A stretch of DNA of 64,000 bases, from NCBI GenBank assembly GCA_903907865.1, contig CAIVPR010000114.1, forward strand, positions 1 to 64,000, written 5' to 3'. The translations under genes were made by a program, and so were the position numbers. This DNA is from an uncultured Acidobacteriia bacterium. Its GTDB lineage: Bacteria; Acidobacteriota; Terriglobia; Bryobacterales; Bryobacteraceae. Shown one piece after another: positions 37,030-46,159 of this stretch. The stretch's first letter is position 1, and the number at the start of each line of letters is the position of its first letter. The notes under the pieces are model-generated. The model saw nothing but the letters and a program-made list of their open reading frames with translations. It did no database searches and was not told the origin of the DNA.

Positions 37030-38295
37030 CTACGTGCGGCAGTATTGCGACGTCTTTGGCGCGTGGTACCGCACGTCGAGATGCGGGGTGTCGAGCCTTC
37101 GGTGCCCCTCCACCTTCGACGTCAGGCAGCTTTCCAAAATCCCGCAAGTGATCAGCGTCCGCTCCACCGGATACGGTGCGACCCCGGTGGTGATCATCTC
37201 CTCGATCTTATTCACCAAGCAGGCCGAATAGGTCACGTTCGGCACCGGCGACAGGAAGAACTGGGTCGAAACCGGTGCCTTCGCCCCCTTCAAGCGCGCG
37301 GCGAACATGTAGTCCTTCACCGCGCCGTCGAGCATCAGCAGCGTCGCCTTCAGGCCGTCCCTGTATTCGATGAAATAGGCCGCCGGTTGGGGCGTGATGC
37401 GCCGCGCCTCGCCCGAAAGCACCATCTCCTGTGTGCGTCCGTCCTTGACCGTATTCCCGAGGGGTGAATCGCTGCGGGACAGCGCCGCGCCGAGCAGTTG
37501 CTTCGACCAGCGACCGTCCTCGCCCGCCTTCCAAACCTCTTCGCCTTCCACCAGCTGGACCGATTTCACGCCCGTCTCGCCGCCCTTGCGCCGTTCCAGC
37601 ATGCACTGCATCGCCTCAATGGCGTGGTAATCCATCGGGTCCGACCCGCCGCAGCCGACCATCAGCGCGTCCTCAATCTCGCAATTCAGGGGCAATTCCA
37701 GATCCGGCAGCCGCCACGTGACGGGCAGGGAAGAACCGGCCAGCATCGGGAACTTCATCGAGTGGCCGGTATCGACCATCTTCTTCGCCTTCTCGAAGCT
37801 CCACGAAAGGTGCTTGTCGTTGTAGTAAGGCACAGCGCGCCCGTCGGCCTCGAAAACCTTGGCGCACTGGTCGAAGAACTCGTAGCGCGGATAGAGGATC
37901 TGCCCCTTGTTGTTCTTGGGATAGTCGCCGTGTTCGCCAATTACGATCACGGCGTCCACCGCGAGTTTGCTGCCGCCGACCCGCAGCGCCTCGGCGATGG
38001 TGGGGTAGACGGTAAAGCCGAATTCCTTGGCGCGTTCGGCGCTGAGGTCGCCCTCGGGCTTCTGGTCGACGTAGAGCGACACGACTTGGATGTTTGGCTT
38101 GTGCCATTTGCCGTTGAACGGGTAGCCGACGAGGAGCCGGTCGCCCATGTGCTGGGCGTGCGAGAGGTACTTGTAGATGGTCGCGATGATGGCCACGCGC
38201 TTGGGCTTGCCCGCCTGGGCCAGCAGATCCGCGGCGGTGCTGGCGGCAAGACCCGAAACGGCGGTCGTTTCGATGAAGGTGCGTCGTGTCAGCAT
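37030..38295 (-). CDS. Tat-exported protein of an unnamed family, paralogue A
   Basis: This 421-residue protein begins MLTRRTFIETTAVSGLAAST, a twin-arginine signal. The body shares long blocks with the next gene: a SHAQHMGDRLLVGY-like start, VDQKPEGDL, VIGEHGDYP, YNDKHLSW, MLERRKGGETGVK and a C-terminal RRLDTPHLDVRYHAPK. GEHGDYP, NDKH and the early HxQH are likely functional because they are kept in both copies. I do not recognise the family; an oxidoreductase- or hydrolase-like alpha/beta protein is a guess only. The gene follows paralogue B by one base, so both are cotranscribed. Confidence 0.75.
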   Translation of the reverse strand: MLTRRTFIETTAVSGLAASTAADLLAQAGKPKRVAIIATIYKYLSHAQHMGDRLLVGYPFNGKWHKPNIQVVSLYVDQKPEGDLSAERAKEFGFTVYPTIAEALRVGGSKLAVDAVIVIGEHGDYPKNNKGQILYPRYEFFDQCAKVFEADGRAVPYYNDKHLSWSFEKAKKMVDTGHSMKFPMLAGSSLPVTWRLPDLELPLNCEIEDALMVGCGGSDPMDYHAIEAMQCMLERRKGGETGVKSVQLVEGEEVWKAGEDGRWSKQLLGAALSRSDSPLGNTVKDGRTQEMVLSGEARRITPQPAAYFIEYRDGLKATLLMLDGAVKDYMFAARLKGAKAPVSTQFFLSPVPNVTYSACLVNKIEEMITTGVAPYPVERTLITCGILESCLTSKVEGHRRLDTPHLDVRYHAPKTSQYCRT

Positions 38296-38296
38296 C

Positions 38297-39499
38297 TTAT
38301 GTTCTCCAGAACGTGGATTCCTTGGGCGCTTGGTAGGCAAGCTTGAGGTGTGGGGTGTCGAGCTTCTTGCCGCCTGCGAAGAGACTATCGACGCCGGCTG
38401 CGGTCAGGCCAGTGGTCAGGAGTCCACGCTCGGCAGGGTAGGTCTCCTTGCCGGTGAGGTACATCATCTCGAAATTATTCACCAGTGGACTGAAGAAGTT
38501 CGCCAGTGTGGTCCGACCCGGAGGCATAGGCAGGTACATCTGGGTGGAGAAGGGTTCCGAACGGCCTTCGATGCTGGCTGCGAAGTTGAAGTCCTCCACC
38601 AGGCCCGACATCAGGATCATGGTGCACATGAGGCCGTCCGTGTGCTGGTAGCGATAGGCGACCGGGTTCTTCACGAGCCGCTTCATGTCGTCGAGGGACG
38701 GGAAGATGTCGTTGAAGCCGGGCCGGGCCGGGGTCAGCGTGTGGCTGCGGCAGAGGGCGGCGTCGAACAGGTCCCGCGGCCAGACGCCGTCGCGGTGCGC
38801 CTGCCAGAATTGGTCGCCGCGATAGGCCTGCAGCCATTTGACGCCGGATTCGCCGCCTTTGCGCCGTTCCACCATGCACTGGAGGGTCTCGATGCCGTGG
38901 TAGTCGTAGCTGTCGACACCGCCGTAGCAGATGCAGAGGGCCTCGCGAATCTTGACGCCGCTGGGCATTTCAACGGACGGGATGCGCCACGTCACGGCCA
39001 GGCTCGACCCCGACATCAGCGGAAACTTCATGGCGCGGGAGGTGTCGTACATCTCCTTGGCCCATTCCCATTTCCAGGAAAGGTGCTTGTCGTTGAAGAT
39101 CGGCACCGCGCGGTTGCTGTCCTTGAAGACCTGCACGATTTGCTGAAAGAACTGGTAGCGCGGATATTGGACCTGGCCCTTTTCGGTGCGGGGGTAGTCG
39201 CCGTGCTCGCCGACCAGGACCACGCCGTCGACGGCCAGCTTGCCGGTGCCGAGAGTGAGGGCGTCGCGGATGGAGTTGTACACCTTCATCGCAGGGAAGC
39301 GCGCGGCGCGGTCGGGCGTCAGGTCTTCGGGCGGGTGCTGGTCGACATAAAGGGAGACCAGATCCATCGCGGGCCTGTGGTGTTCGCCATTCCAGCCGTA
39401 GCCTTCGAGAAAGCGGTCGATGATGTGCTGGGTGTGTGAGTGCTTGCGGTAGACCGTGCACACGCCGGCCAGTTTGGGACGAAAGGCGGGATCAGCCAT
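38297..39499 (-). CDS. unnamed family, cytoplasmic-looking paralogue B
   Basis: This 400-residue protein is the upstream member of the tandem pair. It starts MADPAFRPKLAGVCTVYRKH without a signal peptide. It shares with paralogue A the blocks SHTQHIIDRFLEGY, VDQHPPEDL, LVGEHGDYP, FNDKHLSWKWEWAKEMYDT, MKFPLMSGSSLAVTWR, MVERRKGGESGVK and KKLDTPHLKLAYQAPK. The two have diverged substantially but keep length and motif order. The different compartment implied by the signals is odd for a tandem pair. A start further upstream that adds a signal cannot be seen. Confidence 0.72.
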   Translation of the reverse strand: MADPAFRPKLAGVCTVYRKHSHTQHIIDRFLEGYGWNGEHHRPAMDLVSLYVDQHPPEDLTPDRAARFPAMKVYNSIRDALTLGTGKLAVDGVVLVGEHGDYPRTEKGQVQYPRYQFFQQIVQVFKDSNRAVPIFNDKHLSWKWEWAKEMYDTSRAMKFPLMSGSSLAVTWRIPSVEMPSGVKIREALCICYGGVDSYDYHGIETLQCMVERRKGGESGVKWLQAYRGDQFWQAHRDGVWPRDLFDAALCRSHTLTPARPGFNDIFPSLDDMKRLVKNPVAYRYQHTDGLMCTMILMSGLVEDFNFAASIEGRSEPFSTQMYLPMPPGRTTLANFFSPLVNNFEMMYLTGKETYPAERGLLTTGLTAAGVDSLFAGGKKLDTPHLKLAYQAPKESTFWRT

Positions 39500-39584
39500 T
39501 GGACAAAGCTTATCGCAGTCGGGGCGGCGGTGGACGGGGAGCGTCCGCTAGACCGGTCGTTCTGTGGGGTGGCCGGAATTGATA

Positions 39585-39599
39585 TACTCCAATGGAGTA
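39585..39599. promoter_or_regulatory. palindromic operator of the higBA module
   Basis: TACTCCA-A-TGGAGTA is a perfect 7+1+7 palindrome ending four bases before the toxin ATG. It overlaps a TATACT box (39583-39588). This is where an HTH antitoxin would autorepress. Confidence 0.6.
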
Positions 39600-39603
39600 G
39601 AAG

Positions 39604-39957
39604 ATGCAGACGGTTGTCGAGACTCCGGCGTTCCTCGCCGCCGCCCGTGAGCTTGGTTTATCGGAGGCCGAGAGAAGCGGGATAGTCAGTTGGTTGGCCG
39701 CCAATCCTGAGTCCGGCGATGTGATCGAAGGAACCGGCGGTGCTCGGAAAGTGCGGTTCGCGGGACGGGGCAAGGGGAAAAGTGGCGGTTATCGGGTCAT
39801 CACATTCTTCAGCGGGCCGGACATACCTGTGTTCCTACTTGAAATCTTTTCCAAGAACGAGAAAAGCGACCTGACCGCGATCGAGCGCAAGACCCTGAAG
39901 ATGCTGCTTGCCGAGATCACAAAGACATATAGGTCGAGAGGAAGGGAACGCCAATGA
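39604..39957 (+). CDS. higB: RelE/HigB-family toxin
   Basis: This 117-residue protein is a RelE-superfamily toxin, probably a ribosome-dependent mRNA endonuclease. [38 protein letters not shown] and the strand [20 protein letters not shown] are the standard HigB2 pattern with a basic catalytic surface. It comes before its antitoxin, the order of higBA. The TGA overlaps the antitoxin ATG (ATGA). Confidence 0.85.
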   Translation: MQTVVETPAFLAAARELGLSEAERSGIVSWLAANPESGDVIEGTGGARKVRFAGRGKGKSGGYRVITFFSGPDIPVFLLEIFSKNEKSDLTAIERKTLKMLLAEITKTYRSRGRERQ

Positions 39958-40259
39958 GTCGAACGGAACTTACCGCGGGACAGCGGATGATTGAAAGCGC
40001 TCGGCAGGCGCTCGCCTTCGCGAAGGGCGAACCCGGCCACGGTTGTCAGGTGCACGTGCCCGCGGAAATCGACGTGCGTGCGATTCGGGAGAAGATAGCC
40101 CTTTCACAAGCCGAATTTGCGGAATTGTTCGGCCTTAGCAAGCGTACACTGGAGCATTGGGAGCATGGTCGCCGAGTCCCCAGCGGTCCGGCACGTGCCT
40201 TCCTGACTGTGATCGCCCGTGAGCCAGATGCAGTCAGGCGCGCGTTGCTCGCTTCTTGA
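39954..40259 (+). CDS. higA: HigA-like HTH antitoxin
   Basis: This 101-residue XRE-type HTH protein has [40 protein letters not shown] as its helix-turn-helix and C-terminal helix. The N-terminal extension (about 1-40) likely wraps the toxin. It is coupled to higB and expected to bind the palindrome at 39585-39599. The M19 dipeptidase gene starts seven bases later, so the module may also supply transcription to it. Confidence 0.85.
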   Translation: MSRTELTAGQRMIESARQALAFAKGEPGHGCQVHVPAEIDVRAIREKIALSQAEFAELFGLSKRTLEHWEHGRRVPSGPARAFLTVIAREPDAVRRALLAS

Positions 40260-40266
40260 GCCTAAA

Positions 40267-41478
40267 ATGGAAAAGCTATTCTTAATCGGAGCCGTGGTGC
40301 TAGCGGTCGGCATCTGCCAGCAGCCATCGGTCATCTCGGACCATGCCCGGAAACTCCACGCCGAGTCTCTGGTGTTCGACGGGCACGTCCACGCGGTGGA
40401 CCGCATCCTCTTCCACGGCGGCGACATCGGCGAACGCAAGGCCGACGGCATGTGGGACCTCTCCCGCGCCAAAGAAGGCGGCCTCAAGGCGCTGTTCTTC
40501 TCCGCCTACGTGCCGGAGGATTACTACCCGGCCCGGCTGGAGACCAAGCAGGCGCTGCGGCAGATCGACCTCGCGCTCTCGCAAATCGCCAAGAACAAGG
40601 ACCGTATCGAGTTGGCGCTGAACGGGGCCGACATCGACCGGATCGTCAAGTCCGGCAAGATGGCCGCGCTTCTCGACCTCGAGGGCAGTTTCGACCTGGA
40701 CGGCGACCTCGGCCTGCTGCGCCAGTTCTACCGGCTCGGCCTCCGCTCCTACCAGCTCTCCGCGCACAACTGGGACAACGCCTATGCAGATTCCTGCTGC
40801 GCCCAGCACAAGTCGCACGGGCTCACCGAGCACGGTTGGGCCTTCGTGCGCGAGATGAACCGATTGGGGATGGTGATCAACGTATCGCACGCCTCCGACG
40901 AGGCCATCTCGCAGACCCTCGACGTCTCGACCGACCCCGTCCTCGCCACCCACCACGGGCTGCGTTCCGTCAACGAGCTTCCCCGCAACATGCCGGACGA
41001 CCTCTTGAAGAAGCTGGCGGCCAAGGGTGGCGTCATCGGGTTCCAGATCGGCAACGAGTTCCACAACAAGAAGGTGTTCGACTGGCGCACCCAGCACGCC
41101 GGGAAGCCGTTCTGGGACACGGGCGACATCGCGAAACGGGAAGCGGGCATGTCCATCCTGGACATCGACAGGATGATCGCCCCGCAGTTCCCCATGCCGG
41201 GGATCGAGGCCCCCGACGACATCCGGCTGACGGTGGACGGGTGGGTTGGCGTGGTGGACAAGGCGGTGCAACTGGTGGGCGAAGACCATGTCGCGCTCGG
41301 CTCGGACTTCGACGGCGGCCCCACGCTGCCCAGCGGTTTCCGCGATGTCCGCGACCTCCCGCTGATCACGGAGGCGATGGTGCGGCGGGGCTATTCGGAC
41401 GCACGGATACGGAAGTTCCTGGGTGGCAACATCCTCCGCGTGGTCCGCCAAGTTACCGACAAGCCGGCACTGCGCTAA
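40267..41478 (+). CDS. M19 membrane dipeptidase
   Basis: This 403-residue exported zinc dipeptidase of the renal dipeptidase family has a hydrophobic N-terminal signal (about 1-17). Metal ligands are visible: DGHVHAVD (His and His/Asp), DLEGSFD (bridging Glu), INVSHAS (His) and ATHHGLRSV (His), with LGSDFDG completing the site. It hydrolyses dipeptides, including those with a D-residue at the second position. The product fits with ggt and the S9 peptidases. ATG at 40267 is preceded by no clear ribosome site. Confidence 0.92.
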   Translation: MEKLFLIGAVVLAVGICQQPSVISDHARKLHAESLVFDGHVHAVDRILFHGGDIGERKADGMWDLSRAKEGGLKALFFSAYVPEDYYPARLETKQALRQIDLALSQIAKNKDRIELALNGADIDRIVKSGKMAALLDLEGSFDLDGDLGLLRQFYRLGLRSYQLSAHNWDNAYADSCCAQHKSHGLTEHGWAFVREMNRLGMVINVSHASDEAISQTLDVSTDPVLATHHGLRSVNELPRNMPDDLLKKLAAKGGVIGFQIGNEFHNKKVFDWRTQHAGKPFWDTGDIAKREAGMSILDIDRMIAPQFPMPGIEAPDDIRLTVDGWVGVVDKAVQLVGEDHVALGSDFDGGPTLPSGFRDVRDLPLITEAMVRRGYSDARIRKFLGGNILRVVRQVTDKPALR

Positions 41479-41725
41479 CAAGCATAAGTGCAATCCTGCG
41501 TTGGAATTAGCCGAAACCTTTGTTGAGGTTCGTCATCCAAGACTGCGTATGGTCCTGCAGGCCGCGATGGGCGGCTTTATCCAAGGGGTGGGACCGGTTT
41601 TTGGCGGGCGTCTGGGGCGTTTATTTTCGCCCTCGGAGCCGAGCCGGAGATCGGTCGGAACGGCTCCGATCACGAATTCTTCGGCAGCGCCCGCGCTGGC
41701 ATGGGAAAATGAAAAATCCCGCCCC

Positions 41726-42418
41726 ATGGCCACCGACAGCGCCACATCCGCGATCACCATTCCCGAACCCGCCGCCCTCCCGAGCATCGACACTGCCGCC
41801 GTCGAACTGACGGAAGAGGCCAAGGCGGAGTTGGAATTGGTGAACCGCGCCCGGGTGGGCGACGGTCGGGCGTTTTCGTCGCTGATCCAGCGCTACGAGG
41901 GCAAGATCTTCCGGCTCGCGATGAACATCACGCAGAACCGGGAGGACGCCGAGGACGTGCTGCAGGAGGCTTTCCTTAAAGCCTACGAACACCTCGACCA
42001 GTTCCAAGGCAATTCGCGGTTCTACACGTGGATCGTGCGCATCGCCGTCAACCAGGCGCTGATGAAGCTGCGGAAGCGGAAATCGGACCGGTCGGTGTCG
42101 CTCGACGAGCAGATCGACACCGGCGAAGACACGATCGTGCGCGAAATCGCGGCATGGGATCCGGACCCGGAACAACAGTTCAACCAGGAAGAACTGGGCG
42201 GTATCCTTTCGGGGGCCATCGAGAGCTTGGAGCCCATTTACAAAACCGTATTCACGTTGCGCGACGTGGACGGACTTTCCACCGAGGAAACGGCCGAGGC
42301 GTTGGAACTCTCCATCCCTGCGGTCAAAAGCCGTCTGCTCCGGGCCCGGTTGCAACTGCGCGAAAAACTAACACGCTTCTTCAAGCGCAAAGGAGACGAC
42401 GCCTTTGCTTACATGTAA
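41726..42418 (+). CDS. ECF-type RNA polymerase sigma factor
   Basis: This 230-residue sigma-70 family protein of the ECF group has region 2 (about 50-115; FSSLIQRYEGKIFRLAMNIT, then AEDVLQEAFLKAYEHLDQF) and region 4 (about 160-215; YKTVFTLRDVDGLSTEETAE, then AVKSRLLRARLQLREKL). An acidic N-terminal extension of about 40 residues precedes region 2. The gene overlaps a zinc-finger anti-sigma gene, the classic ECF pairing. The ATG at 41726 is my choice. The frame stays open upstream to 41423 through poorly coding sequence, and the 247 bases before it hold nothing else I recognise. Confidence 0.9.
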   Translation: MATDSATSAITIPEPAALPSIDTAAVELTEEAKAELELVNRARVGDGRAFSSLIQRYEGKIFRLAMNITQNREDAEDVLQEAFLKAYEHLDQFQGNSRFYTWIVRIAVNQALMKLRKRKSDRSVSLDEQIDTGEDTIVREIAAWDPDPEQQFNQEELGGILSGAIESLEPIYKTVFTLRDVDGLSTEETAEALELSIPAVKSRLLRARLQLREKLTRFFKRKGDDAFAYM

Positions 42419-42653
42419 GGAATTCCTTTCGGAGCTCTCCGACTTTCTGGACGAGCGTACCGATGGCGAGATTCGTACCAAGCTCGAACGACATGTTTCC
42501 GAGTGCCCCAACTGCTGGGTGGTGTGCGACACCACTAAGAAGACCATCTCGGTCTACAAGGGCATGAAGGAGTGCTCGATTCCGGGCGACGTCCACTCCC
42601 GGTTGATGGCTGCGCTTGAAAAAAAAATGGCCGCGGGCCGCTCGGCGCAATAG
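42405..42653 (+). CDS. zinc-finger anti-sigma factor
   Basis: This 82-residue soluble protein has the zf-HC2 pattern: an early Cys (LTCKEFLSELSDFLDERTDG), then HVSECPNCW with the HxxxCxxC zinc ligands. It has no membrane segment, so it would act as a cytoplasmic anti-sigma factor, possibly redox-responsive. The start is TTG at 42405, nine bases after an AGGAG site. It overlaps the sigma gene stop by 14 bases, indicating translational coupling. Confidence 0.85.
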   Translation: MLTCKEFLSELSDFLDERTDGEIRTKLERHVSECPNCWVVCDTTKKTISVYKGMKECSIPGDVHSRLMAALEKKMAAGRSAQ

Positions 42654-42700
42654 CCCGATCCAGTTATCCTCGATATCCTCGATTCGGTTATCCTTGGGGG

Positions 42701-44014
42701 ATGTCCCTCGTTGCCAAGCTGGAAGCATACTTCGAGTTCTCCCGTCTCGGCACGTCCTGGCGTACCGAAATTGTCGCGGGCGTCACCACGTTCATGACGA
42801 TGGCGTACATCGTCTTCGTCAATCCCTCCATCCTGCATGATGCGGGCATGCCCATCGCCGCAGTCACCGCCGCGACCTGTTTGGCGGCGGCGCTGGGCAG
42901 CATCCTGATGGGCGTGTTTGCCCGCTATCCGATCGCCTTGGCACCGGGGATGGGCCTGAACGCCTATTTCGCCTACGCGGTGGTCAAGGGGATGGGTGTG
43001 CCTTGGCAGACAGCCTTGGGGGCCGTCTTCATTTCGGGAGTGGCGTTTCTGGTCCTCACAGCGGTGGGCGTGCGGCAGATGATTGTCCATGCGATCCCGC
43101 ACGAGCTCTATGCCGCCGTGGCTGCCGGGGTGGGCTTGTTCATCGCGTTGATCGGATTCAAGAATGCCGGTCTGGTTGTAGCCAATCCGGCGACCCTGGT
43201 TGGTCTGGGCGACCTGCACCATCCGGAACCGTTGCTGGCGATTTTCGGCCTACTGGTGACGGCGGTGCTGTTGGCCGCACGGGTCAACGCGGCCATTCTG
43301 TGCGGCGTGGTGGCGACTTGGGTTGTTGCGCTGGCAACCGGTAACGCTCATCTGAGCGGCGGCTCGTCGGGGATCTCAGGTCTCTCGGAAACCGCCTTCC
43401 ATTTGGACATCGCCGCGGCGGCCAGACTGGGGCTGCTCGACATCGTCTTCGTGTTCCTGTTTGTCGATCTGTTCGACAACGTGGGCACTCTGCTCGCGGT
43501 CGGACGCAAGGCCGGGCTGTTCGAGGGTGCCGGGGATGTCCCGAGGCTCAACCGGATCCTCTATTGCGATGCCGTGGCGACAGTGGCAGGGTCGCTGGCG
43601 GGGACTTCGACCGTCGTCAGCTACATCGAAAGCTCGGCGGGAGTTGCCGCAGGCGGGCGATCCGGTGTGACGGCGATTGTCACGGGCCTGCTCTTTGTGG
43701 TGGCGATGTTCGCGGTGCCGCTGGTTGGAGCGATTCCGGGCTCGGCGACGGCTCCGGCACTGATCATCGTCGGCAGCATGATGATGACTGCGGCGACCGA
43801 GATCGCTTGGGCCGATCCCGAAGTGGCGGTTCCGGCGTTTCTGACGATGCTGGCGATCCCGCTCACCTTCAGCATCGCCAACGGATTGGCCTTCGGGTTC
43901 TGCGCGTGGACCCTGATCAAGATCGGGCGGGGCAAATTCCGCGACTTGAATTGGATGGTGCTGGTTCTGACGGCCCTGTTCGTAGCGCGGTTTTGGTATA
44001 TGAAGGGCGCTTAG
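42701..44014 (+). CDS. NCS2-family purine permease (AzgA-like)
   Basis: This 437-residue integral membrane protein has 12-14 hydrophobic segments. EIVAGVTTFMTMAYIVFVNPSIL is the AzgA-subfamily opening; GMGLNAYFAY and DLFDNVGTLLAVGRKAG line the substrate site. It should import hypoxanthine, adenine or guanine with protons. No purine catabolic gene is adjacent. TATCCT stands six bases before the ATG, another very short leader. The start codon is preceded by GGGGG, which may help ribosome binding. Confidence 0.9.
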   Translation: MSLVAKLEAYFEFSRLGTSWRTEIVAGVTTFMTMAYIVFVNPSILHDAGMPIAAVTAATCLAAALGSILMGVFARYPIALAPGMGLNAYFAYAVVKGMGVPWQTALGAVFISGVAFLVLTAVGVRQMIVHAIPHELYAAVAAGVGLFIALIGFKNAGLVVANPATLVGLGDLHHPEPLLAIFGLLVTAVLLAARVNAAILCGVVATWVVALATGNAHLSGGSSGISGLSETAFHLDIAAAARLGLLDIVFVFLFVDLFDNVGTLLAVGRKAGLFEGAGDVPRLNRILYCDAVATVAGSLAGTSTVVSYIESSAGVAAGGRSGVTAIVTGLLFVVAMFAVPLVGAIPGSATAPALIIVGSMMMTAATEIAWADPEVAVPAFLTMLAIPLTFSIANGLAFGFCAWTLIKIGRGKFRDLNWMVLVLTALFVARFWYMKGA

Positions 44015-44036
44015 CACAATCCGCGGCGCGTTTTGA

Positions 44037-46106
44037 TCAGCGGGACGACGGGCCGGTAGTGCGGAAGTTGACAACCAGTCGGGCCAGTTCCGTAGCGGCA
44101 CCGTCCACGGCGCCGTAACGGGCTTCGTTGTATCGAGCGGTGATCGGCTCGAGTGCCTCGCGATCCCCCTCGGGCAGAGTGAGGATAAACTCCAGGGGCG
44201 TCATCCCAGGCTGTTTTGTAAAACCGCGCCGTTCCAGCGACTCCAGCACGGTCTCGTACAGCAGGCTCGCGGCGACATCCGACCTAGCCGACCGCACCGC
44301 CTTCCGTACCCGCAGCCGCGCCCGGACTGAGCGCCAAATCCCGGGCAACCACATCCAAGCCAACGCCGCCACCAACGCGATTCCCGCGAGCTCCAGCGAG
44401 TCCGCCTTGAAACCGGCCCACCACGCGCCCGGCGAGGGCCGCGACGGCATCCGCCACCCGCGTGTCGCCGTCGCCACCTTGGACGCCAGCGTCGCCTGGC
44501 TCGACAGGTCGTAGGCCATCACCCAGCGCTGCCAAAAACTGTCGAGGGCGTCGAAGTAGACCCCGACTTGGGTCATCAACTCGGGTGCGGCCGGCGCGGA
44601 GGGTGTAGGATCAAACGTCACCCAGCCGCGCCCCTCGATCCACCCTTCGACCCAGGCATGCGCGTCCGATGCCCGCACCACCTGTAAGCCCGAAAGTTCG
44701 TTGTAGTAGCCGCCGAGGTACCCCGTGGCGACGCGCGACGGGATTCCGACCGTCCGCAGCATCACGGCCATCGCAGATGCGAAGTATTCGCAGTGTCCCG
44801 CTTTGGCGTTGAAGAGGAAGTTTACGAGCGGGTCGCGGACCGGGGTGGCGGCGGTTTCGAGGGAATAGCGGTAGTCGTTGCGGAAGTGGGCTTCGATCCG
44901 GTGGGCGCGCTCCCAGTCCGATCCGGCCTCGTTCCCGACCCATGCGCGGGCCAGATCCCAGATCCGGGAGTTGACGGCGGGCAGGCGGAGGCACCGGAGT
45001 CGCTCGACGACGGTCAGCGGGACGGGCAGCGGCATGGCGGAGAGCGCCGAGACCTCGTAGCGAAGTTCCCTCCCGCCCGCGAATGGCACGCGGAACGCGT
45101 CCTCAGGCGTCCGCAAGACCCTGGGGGCGGTGGTGTTGATGTATTCGGGGATTCCAGCGATGAACAGGGTGCCCGTTGTCGTGCTGCTCAGGTCGACCCG
45201 GTACAGCAATCGGCGGCCGTCGCGGCGCGAGCGTTGGGCGATGTCGGCGACCTCGGCGGTACCGTTCGGTGCGGGCACCTCGGTGAGGGTCAGCGGCGGT
45301 GCGGACCAGCGGCGGCCGTCGAACCGCGTAAGCGCGGCACCGCGCCATTTCAGGCCTCCGGGCAACGGACGCGAATAGGATTGCACGTACATCACCGGGC
45401 TGTTGTCGCGCGCGATGCGGCCGAACGTCCCGAGGTCGACCACATTCGAGAAGCCGGTCAAACGCCCCGAATAGGGGAGGAGGCGGGCGGCCACGCGGGC
45501 CGTCCGGGGCACGATCAAGAACAGGCCTCCGGCCATGGCGAGGATTCCAAATGCACCGAATCCGGTCGTGATTCCCAGGCGCCAGCCCAATCCGGCACCT
45601 GCCTCGAGCACCGTGCGGCCATTGCGGGCGGTACCGCGGCGGATCTCGGCCCCGGCCAACGCGGCTGTCGCGAAGAACGAGAACAGGGCTAGCCAGAGAA
45701 AGAACGTGGCTTGGAACGAAAGGACGGCTCCGGCCACCAGTTCCACGAAGGCGACTGCCCCGACGGAAATGTAGTCGCGGTTGGACTCCGCCGTAAGCAG
45801 TTTCAATCCGGCCAGGAAGCAGACGCTGTGGACGGTGGCCAGGAAGAAGTCCGTGTTGAGGAGGAGGATTTCAGCGGGGTAGAACAGGACGCAGCCCACG
45901 GCTAGAAACGAGACGGCGCGCGGTGGGATCGGGACGCGCTTGTGGAATAGTGCGGCTAGCGCGCGGAGGAACAGGACGGCGGACGTGAAGGCGATGGTGG
46001 CGGTGTCGAGCCGGCCCGTGCCGACGAAGGCGAAGAACCCGCAGGCCGCCAAGCCGAGCATTGCGAAATGGACGAACCGGTCGGTGGTAAAACGGTTGGG
46101 CTTCAC
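44037..46106 (-). CDS. TgpA-like membrane transglutaminase (DUF3488)
   Basis: This 689-residue protein has an N-terminal set of membrane helices (about 10-210), a periplasmic transglutaminase-like domain (about 330-500), one more helix near 570-590 and a short cytoplasmic tail. The catalytic Cys is in AGHCEYFASAMAVMLR, the His in ASDAHAWVEGWIEG and the Asp in VTFDPTPSA. This is the DUF3488-transglutaminase (TgpA) family, peptidase-like enzymes at the cell surface. I placed the start at GTG 46106; the longer frame reads through the small gene upstream. The usual partner MoxR ATPase and DUF58 genes are not in this window. Confidence 0.85.
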   Translation of the reverse strand: MKPNRFTTDRFVHFAMLGLAACGFFAFVGTGRLDTATIAFTSAVLFLRALAALFHKRVPIPPRAVSFLAVGCVLFYPAEILLLNTDFFLATVHSVCFLAGLKLLTAESNRDYISVGAVAFVELVAGAVLSFQATFFLWLALFSFFATAALAGAEIRRGTARNGRTVLEAGAGLGWRLGITTGFGAFGILAMAGGLFLIVPRTARVAARLLPYSGRLTGFSNVVDLGTFGRIARDNSPVMYVQSYSRPLPGGLKWRGAALTRFDGRRWSAPPLTLTEVPAPNGTAEVADIAQRSRRDGRRLLYRVDLSSTTTGTLFIAGIPEYINTTAPRVLRTPEDAFRVPFAGGRELRYEVSALSAMPLPVPLTVVERLRCLRLPAVNSRIWDLARAWVGNEAGSDWERAHRIEAHFRNDYRYSLETAATPVRDPLVNFLFNAKAGHCEYFASAMAVMLRTVGIPSRVATGYLGGYYNELSGLQVVRASDAHAWVEGWIEGRGWVTFDPTPSAPAAPELMTQVGVYFDALDSFWQRWVMAYDLSSQATLASKVATATRGWRMPSRPSPGAWWAGFKADSLELAGIALVAALAWMWLPGIWRSVRARLRVRKAVRSARSDVAASLLYETVLESLERRGFTKQPGMTPLEFILTLPEGDREALEPITARYNEARYGAVDGAATELARLVVNFRTTGPSSR

Positions 46107-46159
46107 AGGATTGGATGCCGAAGCGGGTCCCCGCGAGGGGACCCGCAAACGCCACGGCC

